Positions 23,340-34,222 of a stretch of DNA of 64,000 nucleotides are shown in pieces. The stretch's first letter is position 1; every line of letters begins with the position of its first letter. A model generated the notes under the pieces. That model did no database searches, was not told the DNA's origin, and saw only the letters and a list, made by a program, of their open reading frames with translations. The stretch is taken from NCBI GenBank assembly GCA_015143295.1, contig CM026563.1, positions 1,488,001 through 1,552,000 of the forward strand, read 5' to 3'. This DNA is from Tetracentron sinense. Lineage: Eukaryota; Streptophyta; Magnoliopsida; Trochodendrales; Trochodendraceae. Both the position numbers and the translations under genes were made by a program.

Positions 23340-23490
23340 AACCCTAATTAAAATTTATTAACTCATAAGGTTAATTTTTTTTAATATTTTTATAAAAACC
23401 CAAGGATAAGTAGGTGAACCCTAAGAATGGGTGAATTTTAACATAGTTAAGGGGTGTCAAAAGGAGCATGTGGCAACCTAAAAGGACATA
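23340..23490 (+). repeat. Dispersed repeat copy 2
   Basis: This copy has the same succession as 20805-20945: T-run, AAAAACCCAAGG, GTGAACCCTAAG, GGGTGAATTTTAA and CATAGTTAAGG. Confidence 0.55.
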
Positions 23491-24155
23491 ACTGGACTGC
23501 ATTGGGGGCTCACTATATATATGACAAAAAAATTGGGGGCCAATTGTATATAAGACAAAAAAGTTTGGGGGCCAAGTATACTAAAAAAAATAATTAAAAA
23601 TTGAGGGACCCACAATTCCATACCACTACAACAAGAAATTACAAAAAAAATTGGGTGGGAGGGGGGGCGGCATTCCCCCTGGCTCCGCCCCTGGGGTGTG
23701 TGTGGGTGGTGTGTTGTATAGAGGGTGTGTGAATGTGTTGCACGTTATCAAAAAGAAAAGTTTGGCGCTCGCCAACTCCTTACTGGAAGGATGGTTAAAC
23801 AATATATTTTTTTTGTGCTAAAACCTGCACATACAAATCAGAATGTGATGCATGTCCTAGCTTATTTAAATATAAGTGAAATCAGTATTAACCCCTAAAG
23901 AAATTACATACAAATAAATTAATAAAAGTTTTTCTTAGCTGATAAGATAAAAAGGACAATTAACTATGGTAGGGACCTTCTCTTTAAGTACTCCTACCTC
24001 ACCTCTCTTTTTCTTTTTCGAGGGGTGTATGGTTAAAGGCTTGAGTTAGATTTTAAGGTTGTGTGTGAATGTGTTACCAAAAGAAAAAAATGGGCAGAAT
24101 TAACATGAACAATTAATCACAAATAAATGATGTCGCTGACTGGGGAAAAGAAAAT

Positions 24156-24446
24156 GGCTTTGGCTTGTCTCTGGCGAAGCCAGAAAGGCCTCTCAGGGGT
24201 CCATACATTGTGCGACAGTTGGCGTCAAAATGGGGAGAAGTCATTCCATTTTCTCCCCATATCTTTGACTTCTCCCCATATGATATCTCTCACCTTTATT
24301 ATCACACACTTATCACCACATGTCTTATAATGGGTGGAGAAGTCAAAATCATGGCCCCATGATTTTGACTTCTCCACCAGTTGTCACCTATTGTATGGAA
24401 CCCCGAGACAATGCCTTTCTGGCTTCGCCAGAGACGAGCCAAGGCC
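24156..24446. mobile_element. Mutator-type MITE, family A copy 1 (291 bp)
   Basis: Terminal inverted repeats of about 34 bp start GGCTTTGGCTTGTCTCTGGC on the left and mirror on the right with two mismatches. An exact 9-bp target duplication, AAAGAAAAT, lies at 24147-24155 and 24447-24455; nine bases is the Mutator signature. Each terminal repeat contains its own small palindrome, TCTGGCGAAGCCAGA. The core has a perfect 22-bp inverted repeat with a 2-base centre at 24333-24378. There is no coding capacity. Confidence 0.95.
24333..24378. repeat. Perfect 22-bp palindrome inside MITE A1
   Basis: Arms 24333-24354 and 24357-24378 (GGTGGAGAAGTC... and its complement) pair fully around CC. RNA across it would fold into a strong hairpin, a possible small-RNA source. 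The copy at 40253 keeps a slightly mismatched version. Confidence 0.9.
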
Positions 24447-24455
24447 AAAGAAAAT

Positions 24456-25482
24456 ATATAAGACAGGAAAATTTGGATGACAACCCATGGACAAGAAAAA
24501 TAAATAATTTAAATTTGGTTTAGAACCGGCCAACCAGCTGGACGGCTGGCGTATCTAGTCAAGGATTACAAGGCAACAACGCAAGTTATTGGACTGTTTC
24601 TCGTTTGTGGCTAGAAAAGCACCTACCCTTGTGAGGCTCACCCTTGTTGATGTTGGATCGCCCTTGTTGAATGAGGGCAACAGGCATGTTGTCTTCAAAA
24701 CTCGGATTTCTCTATGCACTTGTAATGGCCAAACGACTAGGATCCCTAAAATTAGTATGTTCTGCTATTAGATTCCTAATCCATCCAATAGAGCAGCGAT
24801 TAGCTCAGTTTGATAGCCAAATACAACTTTCCACTAGGACCATGTGGCGGGGAGAGAATCAGATACACGTATAATCAATTGCCTCTGAATACTATTTTTA
24901 ATTTTATAACTGCCATTGCAAATAAACTGAAAACATTGAAAAGTATTTTAATTTCGCGTGGGATATTTCGATTGAGCGATCAGCTAACAGGATGACCTTG
25001 ACGTAAGTTCTTCATTTTCCTTGCCAATATAAGTAATAAACCATTATGATCCTGTTCTTATATGTTACGGTTGTTAAAACGATAACTAGAATGCAAGTAC
25101 GTAACTGCATCGCGTGATGTGTCCTATACCAAAAGCTGTCTTTTCTTTGAAAAGACCAAACACTACCAAATTAGGGTGAATCATTAAGTGCACCATGTGA
25201 TGAAGGACTCAAACGAGTGTCCCACATTCCTGTGGTCCTTGAGCGCATCCTAAGTTAGATGTGTGTGATTTATAATTTGCAGAGGTAATCTTTCATTTAC
25301 TAACATATATAAGAAATAATCCATGAGGAGAACAAAGTAGCATTTAAAAATCCTCTTTAATTGAAGCAATTAGATTGTATTATAACAATTCATTCTAACT
25401 GTATTCCTGTTAAGCATATACCAAAACAGTTACATCAAGATTCTATATGCATTACTTCTACCAAAAAGAGAAAATCATTGGA
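24456..25482. other. Gene-free; 3' flank of the NFD4-like gene
   Basis: No open frame is credible. The last few hundred bases are presumably the 3' untranslated region and terminator of the minus-strand gene that ends at 25483. No clear poly(A) signal was chosen among the A/T-rich candidates. Confidence 0.4.
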
Positions 25483-27239
25483 TTAGTTCTTGTCAGAGCT
25501 CTGCAAGTAAAATTTGCGAGTCCGAACATGGAGAATGAAAGCAAGGAGAGTTCCAAGACAGCAAATGGATCCCCAGATGATGAAAGTCCTTCTGTAGCAT
25601 TCAAACCCAATGCATTTCCCATCTCCATTTCCTTCTCTACGGTAAAGAAGAGCTGCTAAGTAGCCAAAAACAAAGGAGCCTACAGGAATATTAGCGACCA
25701 CAATGTTATGATTCACGCTGAAATTCTTGATCCCAAATAGCTCAGAAGTCGTGGAGACAGCAATGGAAGAGATTGCTCCAGTACATACTCCAATTATGGC
25801 TGTGCTGATGTGGAGGGAGAGATTGGTTGTGTTGAGAAGTAAGAAGAAGGCTCCTGCCATTGGGACCATCAGTGTTAGTATAGATGCTGGTCCTGCAACC
25901 ATGCACCTACTCCTGAAAAATGACAAGAACAACATAAGAATAGAAGAACCATGAGTCGTTTTCATGAATATATTTATATATATTTTGTCAGGGAATGCTT
26001 GCCATTTTAGAGGACTGGAAGAGCTCCAGCATAAATTTCTCAAGGATAACAAAGCTGTTCCCTGTAAGACATGTAGAGAAAGAGATAGAGAACTTACTTT
26101 GAGGAAAAATAGTCCAGAAGAGATGGCATGAGGCGGCCAAAGAACCCAAATGAAGAAGACAAGGAGACCAAAGAAGAGGTTTTTGAGTGGCCACGGGACT
26201 CGGCTATTTGTCCCAAGTTGTTCAAAAACACCAACCCAAGTGTTGCACCAAACATATATACAAAGAAATATAACCAAAACTCCACCTTTTTAATCAACAG
26301 CTTCACTCCAATCTCTTTAATTCCCACTTCTCCATTTTCTTCAACCTCATCTCCCTCTTTCACCTCAATCTCTACTCTCTCTCCGACATCATGAACCTCT
26401 TCTATAGTAAGAACATGCACTCTTGTCTCCCCCTTAATCCACCATTTTTCTTCTACACCTTCTCTAATTGTTGCAGCCGCTGGGATCATTAGCGGGGCCA
26501 CTAGGAGCACGCCCATACCAATCACATGAATAGATGATGATGAGAACCCGCCTGACACAAACCCCAAACTGCCGATAAGAGAGTACATTCCGGTAGCTAT
26601 TGTTATCACAAACATCACAATGAACCCCCCTTCCATACCCTTGGCCTTCCTTGTATCGATCACTCTAACTAGTGGTGCAGCTATAGTAGAAACTAGTATG
26701 GGTACAATAGAGTTAAGAAGAAGATATGCCTTGGCTTTTTCAATGGGTGAAGAAGGGAAAACAGCATCAACGATATCCGTATAAGCCTTCGCACTTAAGC
26801 CTAGGTAGCTCGACGATAAACCCAGTGCAACCTGGCTATCTGACGAGAAATTCCGAATGGTGACCACATAACAAACGGTGTTGATCCAACAAGTGCTGTT
26901 TCCTGCCAAAACGGTAAGTATGAAGATTTGCCAGTATGATAGAGAGGATATTTTGTTCACTAGAAAGAGGAATTGCACGCCATAACCGATCAATCCAAGG
27001 ATTGAACCAAACATGAGGACTAGCCATAGGGGTAGATGAGCTGCAGCGATGCCGGAGAACCAGCCAAAGAGCTTTCCAGCATCAGAGGCAAAGGCGAGGT
27101 TGTTGAGTTGCAGTTGTGATATTGAGAGGATGTGTTTGAGTTGGGATGAGTAAGCTGGGAAATCAGAGTTTGTTCCGTTTATCAATTGAAGCCATACAAC
27201 ACCCACCAAGCTTAGCCATTGAAGAGTTAAAGGAGGCAT
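25483..27239 (-). CDS. NFD4-like / nodulin-like major-facilitator transporter
   Basis: There are two exons on the minus strand: 27239-26098 and 25912-25483. They join across a 185-bp intron (donor GTAAGT, acceptor TTTTTCAG) to give 523 residues. The start is the first methionine of MPPLTLQWLSLVGVVWLQLI, which gives the usual nodulin-like amino terminus. Residues about 1-260 form the Nodulin-like domain with several membrane spans. An acidic, lysine/glutamate-rich cytoplasmic loop covers about 270-318. The second membrane half includes GATLGLVFLNNLGQIAES and, in exon 2, AVSTTSELFG and NHNIVVANIPVGSFVFGYL. No stops or frameshifts occur. NFD4 of Arabidopsis affects karyogamy, but this family is large and the substrate is unknown; a membrane transport role is inferred. 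A broken paralogue lies at 4137-16770 on the other strand. Confidence 0.92.
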
Positions 27240-28464
27240 GGCAAAGCTTTGGGAGTTAGAACTAGTTACAATTGTTGAGTTTTAATTTGAAGAGAGGTAG
27301 GAGTGGGAGTGGGTGCAGGAGTACTCTGTTAAAGAAAGAGTCAGTAATGGTGATCTTAATGGAGAAGGACAACTTGTGGTTGTAAACATAAAATGTGGTT
27401 TGTTGTTCGCCATTACCTCAAGCACTAAAAGTTAGCTGATTATTGGAATACGACAAGTACTTAAATCTAGATGGTATTTGTTGTATGCAAAAGAGAATGT
27501 ATGATGTACGTATGTTTTTGTAACATTCATAGATGAGTCTGAATCCTCTCAGGCAAGTGCCTCTAGAGAGTCTCTCAGGCACTCACGAAAACATAACGCA
27601 TTCGGGATTTTCAGTTTTTTGTCCATTTTTTCTAAAACCTAAATTGGGTTAGCATTGACTCTAATACTAAATGTTGACCCAATTAGGGTTAACGGGACAC
27701 ATGGCACAACAGTGTAAATGCTGAGAGGATCTCTGTTCCTTATAAATACCCAAAAATGAAGATGGCATCTGTGTGGGCAGGACCGATGGCCTCATGAGTT
27801 ACATGTATGCTAGATCTAGATGGAATACTCCGAACCAACCAATGAATAGGTTCCACCTAGGAGATCTTCTTAGCATTGAAAGAAACAAATTTCCGATTGA
27901 ATGACTTTAACCATCCAATTAAATGATTTTCATGGGCCATTGATATATGATGGAAAACGTGTCCATTTCTTTTGGTGGTTTGGACTGATTTTTGAGTAAT
28001 GACCAAAGATTCATGCTAGGTTACAGATGTTGTGATGTAGCAAACCATTAAAATTATGACATGGAAAAGGGAGAGAAGATTCCGCTGTTTAAAAGAAAAT
28101 GTATAAAGATTGGAGACAATGGGAGCACTATTCACAGCTCACATGAAGCCTAGAAATCAATGCAATATGTCTTACTATAGAGATTCTATACATGGAAGGT
28201 TTACCCTTTATCATCTGTATGCATTTGAGGATCAAGCTCCATAACAATAAACATAATCCTCCACTCTTTCTTGCTCTTTTTTTCTTTTGAATGTTTTTAA
28301 TATGGATTCCCTTTTTTTGGGGGAACCCTATCCAATGGACTATTTTAAAGAAAGAATCAATTTTCTTTTTTGGACGATAAGTAAGAATCAATTTTAAACT
28401 TCGCAAATCTTGTCTGCGTTGTACTCAATAACTAATCACTTCAAGGTTCCTAGTTGTCACTTGA
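27240..28464. other. Upstream region of the NFD4-like gene; otherwise gene-free
   Basis: The first 200 bases (27240-27440) should hold the promoter and 5' untranslated region of the minus-strand gene, but no clear TATA box was seen. About 27600-27740 has motifs (GTTAGCATT, then GGGACACATGG) that recur loosely at 31805-31890. No gene is seen. Confidence 0.4.
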
Positions 28465-29485
28465 AAGCATACCTGTTTTGGTGTGCAGTGTGAGGAAGCT
28501 GATCATATCCCACAAGAACTCCAGCCCCTGCCATGCTCAGAAGCATTTTGGTGGTCACTCCTGGAAGAGCGAGGTGAAACACTCATGGCGAATGCTTTAT
28601 GGAAGGCATGCACGGTGCAATGATACTTGGAGGGCTGTCCAGAGGTCTGCATCATTTCTTTGTCACAGTGTGTTGAAGTTTAAGCACAGACCCCAGAACT
28701 CTTGTAACTCGCCAAACCAACAGGAAACTGGCAAAGAAGTTCCCCTGCAACGATAAAAGAAGATTGCATTGAAGATGGGCAACATAACTTGGCAATCGTT
28801 TGTGCACAAATAGACTCAAGGAACTTGTAATACTTCACACATCCAAAAGCATGGAACAAATTAGATGGTTAAGACTTAAGATTATCGGATCATGTTAATC
28901 TTTTGATCAAAGAAATCTTTTAAATAGTGCACCACTGTCCTGATATCAGGCTCTCTCCAGCTGCCATGTCTGTAATCACTACAGTTGCCCATCATGCATA
29001 CAAGACAGCAATGTTTTTCAACTGGTATACCCACAGTTCTAGAAGGGTTACCTCCAATGACCCCACTAGAACAGGACTTCACATTGTCATAAATCTACCT
29101 CTAATGGAGTTCATATTGTCGTGGATCCCCAATATAAAAACCCCAGTTCAGAGTACTTCCAATAATTGAATCCCAAATCCCTGAACAGACCTACAAATCC
29201 TTTACTTGATAGGGTCTTCCTGTAAACATCTAGTAGCCCTTTAAACTGGCGTAGATCATTAGCTAGGCATTCCTTTACATCGGTGTCTAGCAGGGTACAT
29301 GCATAATCTAAGTGATACAGAAATAAGAAACCAGTTGCTTTGGCACCACTCCCTGAGGCGGTGAGGCCACATTTGCAGCCAACCACATAACACATCCATC
29401 TTTTCTCTTGTGAGCATCCAAAGATGCTCTGAAAATAACCTTTGAATGCGAAGTAGAAAGCCTGCAGACAGTACAAAAATGTCTC
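28465..29485 (-). pseudogene. Mitochondrial ADP/ATP carrier pseudogene (carboxy-terminal two thirds)
   Basis: Minus-strand fragments match ADP/ATP translocase in order. AFYFAFKGYFQSIFGC follows a CTGCAG splice acceptor at about 29463. After a frameshift come FLFLYHLDYA (family: YSLDYARTRL), RQFKGLLDVYRKTLSSKGFV and an YWG/IHDN piece like YFGIYD. Near 28740-28480 lie NFFASFLLVW, MMQTSGQPSKYH (family: RRRMMMTSG) and MAGAGVLVGYDQL. The intact protein swaps ADP and ATP across the inner mitochondrial membrane. Here the RRRMMM signature is destroyed, several frameshifts are present, and the amino-terminal repeat is missing. Intron-like gaps suggest a decayed gene copy and argue against a processed one. 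Confidence 0.78.
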
Positions 29486-31534
29486 TCAAGTGATAGTAGT
29501 TTTAGGTTACTACTAATATTTGTGAAATACTTCAACATGTAACTTTTGATTGGATTAAAGGATAGCTTAATTTCTGATCTGACACAAGGATAGGAGACCC
29601 ACTATTTGAATGGTCCTACCTAAGATCAAATGAAGGCAATATTGACAGTACAGAGTGATCTGAACCATCCGATCTATGAATGTCTTTTTGGAACTTTTCA
29701 CTACATATTTTTTTCTTGCCTAAAAACAAAAGAAGGTAGATCATTTTGCTAAAATCATTCAGCCAGACCAAGTTTTGGTTAAGGAGATCTGCTAATTACA
29801 ATGCGATTGGATAGTTCAGACACTCCAGATTTCTCTATCCTGGAAGAAGTAAAGGAATTACAATAAGAAAAAAAAAAGGAAAAAGAACCCATGACAACAA
29901 CATTATCATACAATGCCTGAATTTGAATAAAAAAATCTAAGACGCGGCCATGTCTGAGATCAGGGTGAATATGCGGCAATTTAGAAAAACTAAAGTACAA
30001 CAAGCATATAGTTTTTGGTCATTAACGAGGATAAAGTTAAGCTACAAAAAGTAAGAGTTGATGGGGAAGCTTCTACAAACCACGTCTTGGACTTATTTAC
30101 TAGAATGACACAGTAGAAGCATGAAGAAAGAAATGTGTTGCTCCAGATTTTAAAATGTGTAGTCTCTAGACGATAAACTCAGGTTGCTAGGATCACGGGA
30201 GGTCCTGATACAGAGATAAGTAAGAGGTTGCAGTATGGTAACTGCCTGAAGAACACAGTACACTGGGGTAAAAATCAATTTCTCACCCATAAAACACTTA
30301 AATGATTGACACAGTTAAATCTCAGACATGAATTTCCAGCCTAGAGAACCTGGTAAACTGTAATTGGTAGAAGTGGAGATCAGAGAACAAAAGCCAGTAA
30401 GTATCTGGTGTTCAATGACAGTTAATGAGATAAAAATACAAAAGTTAAACTTCAAGGGAGAGTTATGCTTGTGTAACATGTTCTTAAGTTCTTCCCTCGC
30501 GTGCCGTAATTGACTGCTCCAAAAAGAAACGTATGTTTAATTTCAGTAAGTTGTATAAAGCAGAGAAAGAGTTTTTGGTCTTAAAGCACTTTACCTTGTT
30601 GTTTAAAGTTTATTTATTCATTAAAATTTTACTCATGGGTTTAAGATAGATGTGAAGAGACAATCTTGAGGTTCCAACATAGAACACTTTTTAACTGAAT
30701 TATGCCTAGACCCTAAAAGAACTAGACGAGCCAGGGGGATATACTCATGTATCAATAAACTGTTCTAATAGATGAAATTGAAACCTACCCATGTCCCAGT
30801 TTTAATGGATATTTTCAACCTAAACACCTTGTCTACATTGTTGGAAAATATTCCAATGAAATCCTCTTTTTTTCTTATTTAGAGACGAATGAGATTTAAT
30901 AGCGGAAAAACCGAGAATGAGTAAATCTAGAAGTAGTGAGCCATCACATTTTGCATTGGAATCTGCAAAATGTGACTGCCTACAAAATGTATCGATGTTT
31001 ACATATATAAATAAATCCGAAGCTGTGCGGCCTTAACAAATATAGAAAACCCATTTTTTCGGTTCAAAAAACATTCACCAACCAAAGCCCAATTACTGCA
31101 AACAAACAAAAAAATTGAAAAAATGTAATTTTCAGCTCAAAGATATTTCATACATAAAACAATTCTATTCAATTAATTAAGCCAGCAAATCCAATATTCA
31201 GCTCAACTCAATGAGAACAAACAAGATGAAGAAAAAAATTAAAATGGTTGGGAAATAAACCGAATCACATTGGTCTGATATCCTCTCCATAAATAGAGAA
31301 CAACTTCCTCTCGCTAGAGTCTAGACCCTTCTAAAACAAGCTCTAATACCCTGATTCTGCACTAAAAATGTTGATTGGCATCTCAGTATCCCCATTAAAT
31401 CTCTCCGAATGCCTCCTCCTTTCTCTTTCTATCTCTTTCGCTTGATCTGCAACCCCAAATGTAAAATATCGTAAACACATCTGCATTGAGAGAGAGAGAG
31501 AGAGAGAGAAAAGAGCCGGGTGGATGCAAGACGA
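29486..31534. other. Gene-free stretch
   Basis: I see no credible gene. The missing 5' part of the carrier pseudogene was looked for on the minus strand here and not found. A GA run lies at about 31486-31510. Confidence 0.45.
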
Positions 31535-31543
31535 AGGGAAGAC

Positions 31544-31688
31544 GAGTTCGGATGGGCAACAGGGCTTCCTGTTGCGCTGTTGGCCCTATATGTCTTACAA
31601 AATGGGCCCCATATCCATCATTTGGTGATCCCCATGTGAATAGTAAAGTGACCTCATTTTATAAGACACATATGGGGCATCCAAACTC
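31544..31688. mobile_element. Mutator-type MITE, family B copy 1 (145 bp)
   Basis: The ends are GAGTTCGGATG on the left and CATCCAAACTC on the right, continuing inward with CCCTATATGTCTTA against TAAGACACATATGGGG. The 9-bp target duplication AGGGAAGAC is exact at 31535-31543 and 31689-31697. The left end alone carries an extra hairpin, GCAACAGG-GCTT-CCTGTTGC. The same end sequence is found at 46594. It is non-coding. Confidence 0.93.
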
Positions 31689-32577
31689 AGGGAAGACGGT
31701 GCAAGACCAAATCCATCTCTCATTCACTTCGAATTGCAAGTGCAGGAGAAAAACCCTTCGGCACTCATAAAAATGCAACATGCGTCCTGGGCTTTCACCT
31801 TTTTGTTAGCATTTTCTACCCCCTAGTTGAGTTATTGTTAATGCTGGGGTTATGGGACACATGGTGCATTTTTGTGAGCGTTTTGGATTTTGTCTGTCAC
31901 TTGCTGTAGAAATTCCTATGTGATAACCAGTGGAGTGGTTCTAACTTCTAACTTTCATATGCCAAAAGTCAATCTAGTTAGACGACTATAATTGTCTGGT
32001 TCCCTTCATCCTTTTGGACAGTTAGGAAAACCAGGTCAATAGAAAATTTTATAGCTCTGGTGGGCAGAAACATTTGATGGTTTTGGTCTTTTGGTGTAGT
32101 TATCTTAAAAGGAATACAGTGGATAGTTTACCCTCCTTTATCCCATCAGTGCATCACCTCTAAGCTTTCTGTAGATCACCAATAAGATCAGGAAAATAGA
32201 CATTCAGTGTTTCCTGCAAACAGCAAGTTTTAATTATCTATATTACCTTTACTTCTGATTCTATGTTAATTAATTGCCTGCACCCTTTTAGTGTTCTAGA
32301 TCAAACTTATAAAAAGATGTTGAGACCTTGGTCTTGGTCCTGGAGGGTTCTATCAACCAGGTTGCCGAGATGGAGCGAAACTGCATCTGCAGATGATGTG
32401 TTAGGGATAGTGGCAACCCGGTTGCCGAGATGGCAGATGATGTGCCTTTGAAAGATTTGGGACCCGGAGATGAGATTAATTATATATAAATCGACCACAA
32501 ATTGATGGTGCAGAACCACCCATTATTCCTGATGAATTCAAACAGTTGGTTCGAGGAGCAATCCAAGCTACTCATGT

Positions 32578-33127
32578 TGTAGCGGAAATAACCCGTTTGG
32601 ATCGGGTGAGAACAACAGAATAGCAAACCAAAGCAAGAGGAAAAACAAACAATAGAAGATGTAATCACACGAGACAAGATATGCGTGGTTCAGCCAATTG
32701 CCTACGTCCACGGGCGATGATGATCGGAGTTTTCACTATGAGAATCAATACGGAGTTACAAGAGTTATCTCTCACTCTCTAATGGCCTCCCTTTACAAAG
32801 CTCTCAAGCTTTCAAGTATTATCAAAGCAGTCGACTTCTCATACATCACATGTTTGTGATCTCCTTCCCCAAATACAACCGAATGGTACTACATGCTTGT
32901 AAATCAAACTCCTCCCAATCATTATCCGTCATGTCTTCCGGTTTATCCTTAATGTCGTTCAAGGCTTTATATAAACCCTACTGGATTAAAACATTCTTCA
33001 CCTAGACTTGCCAAAGCCCAAAATTATTTTTCCCATCAAACTTCTCTACCTCAAACTTTGCATTCAAAACCTTTGATAAATTTGGAGTCATCCCTTTCCT
33101 CGAAAAACCTAAAGCTCTGATCCAGTT
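32578..33127 (-). repeat. 550-bp unit 1
   Basis: Partial LTR 32578-32827, then gag fragment and primer site up to 33127. It differs from unit 2 only by scattered substitutions, without length change. Confidence 0.88.
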
Positions 33128-33677
33128 TGTAGCAGAAATAACCCATTTGGATCGGGTCAAAACAAGAGAATAGCAAACTAAAGCAAAAGGAAAAACAAAC
33201 AATAGAAAATACAATTACACGAGACAAGATACACGTGGTTCGGCCAACTGCCTACGTCCACGGGCGATGATGATCGAAGCTTTCACTATGAAAATCAATA
33301 CGGAGTTACAAGAGTTCTCTCTCACTCTATAATGTCCTCCCTTTACAAAGCTCTCAAGCTTACAAGTATTATCAAAGCAGCCGACTTCTCATACATCACA
33401 TGTATGTGACCTCATTTCCTAAACACAACTGAATGGTACTACATGCTTGTAAATCAAACTCCTCTCAATCATCATCTGTCATGTCTTCCGGTTTACCTTT
33501 AACGTCTTTCAAGGCTTTATGTAAACCCTGCTGGATTAAAACATCCTTCGCCTGGACTTGCCAAAACTCAAAATTATTTTTCCTGTCAAAATTTTTCACC
33601 TTGAACTTCGTATTTGAAATCTTTGACAATTTTGGAGTCATGCCTTTCCTCGAAAAAACTTGGCTCTAATACCAGTT
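33128..33677 (-). repeat. 550-bp unit 2
   Basis: Partial LTR 33128-33377, then gag fragment and primer site (TAATACCAG on the plus strand) up to 33677. Confidence 0.88.
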
Positions 33678-34094
33678 TGTAACGGAAATAACCCGTTTGG
33701 ATCGGATGAGAACAAGAGAATAGCAAACCAAAGCAAGAGGAAAAACAAACAATAGAATATGCAATCACACGAGACAAGATAAATGTGGTTCGACCAAATG
33801 CCTACGTCCACGAGCGATGATAATAGGAGGTTTCAGAATCAATACGGGGTTTCAAGAGTTCTCTCTCACTCTCTAATGACCTCCCTTTACAAAGTTCTCA
33901 AGCTTATAAGTATTCTCAAAGTATAAACTAACCATATTAAACCCTAGGTATAAGGATCCTTTTATACCTCCAAGATTAGAAACACAAAAGAGAATTTTCA
34001 AAAGACTAAAATACCGTCCACCGATCGATTGGCCCACTCTATGGCCGATCGATCGCTCCTTCCATAAAACTCAAAACCAAGCCATTATTCAACA
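33678..34094 (-). repeat. Full LTR of the copia-derived insertion
   Basis: The LTR is 417 bp. On the minus strand a TATAAAA box lies at 33966-33960. The truncated LTRs of units 1 and 2 correspond to the part from 33921 leftward, that is, they begin about 45 bp after the start of this TATA box. Confidence 0.85.
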
Positions 34095-34222
34095 CATGCC
34101 CTTATAAAGCAAGACTCAAGAGTAGGTAAAGTAGAAAACGTACTCCCTGGGATGGCACCAGACATCTGCATTGGTAATTTCTAATTTTCTATACATACAA
34201 TGGCCGACTCGGTCTCCACCAG

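Larger units (their letters stand above)
18999..24146. other. Gene-free repeat-rich stretch
   Basis: No open frame here is credible. Simple repeats are visible: a TA run near 20278-20292, a CT run near 22118-22129 and a TG/TA run near 22650-22674. Degraded transposon-like pieces rich in TACGAATT-type inverted motifs lie at about 21590-21760 and 22265-22460. A GAGCATCAAATTTC piece at 22589-22625 resembles 49840-49875. Near 23626 there is a CACTACAACAAGAAA motif like a CACTA-transposon end, but no partner end was found. Confidence 0.5.
32578..34094 (-). mobile_element. Copia-derived insertion built of tandem R-U5-PBS-gag units
   Basis: The insertion is in the AlkB-relic exon, with flanks CATGT and CATGC that match at four of five bases. 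Read on the minus strand it starts with a full 417-bp LTR (34094-33678; TGTTGAATAATGG...CGTTACA) and continues with a primer site (TGGTATTAGAGC) and an amino-terminal copia gag fragment (KFEVEKFDGKNNFGLWQV type). Then come two partial LTRs lacking their first 167 bp, each preceded by such a gag fragment and separated by another primer site. Unit starts 32578, 33128 and 33678 are exactly 550 bp apart. No reverse transcriptase or integrase is present. Confidence 0.85.
32298..34222 (+). pseudogene. AlkB-type 2-oxoglutarate dioxygenase relic, upstream exons (interrupted)
   Basis: Plus-strand pieces match plant AlkB-homologue dioxygenases in order. CRDLGLGPGGFYQPGCRDGA and HLQMMC lie near 32310-32400, with a partial internal duplication of about 60 bp. 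Then KIWDPE and PQIDGAEPPIIPDEFKQLV are followed by GAIQAT at 32490-32575. A copia-derived insertion (32578-34094) follows. The exon then resumes LIKQDSRVGKVENVLPGMAP with DICIGNF and, in another frame, YNGRLGLHQ before a GT donor at 34223. H and Q here start the H-x-D iron motif, whose aspartate is the first codon of the exon at 39184. The intact enzyme would use iron and 2-oxoglutarate to remove alkyl groups from nucleic acids; this copy is dead. Confidence 0.82.

Noticed and set aside
23626-23660. CACTA-transposon-like end (CACTACAACAAGAAA)
   Set aside because: No matching inverted end and no 3-bp duplication were found nearby, so one motif is not enough.
31486-31770. 94-codon frame starting in a GA run
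   Set aside because: It begins in a microsatellite and then reads across a MITE with clear target duplications, so it is not a gene.
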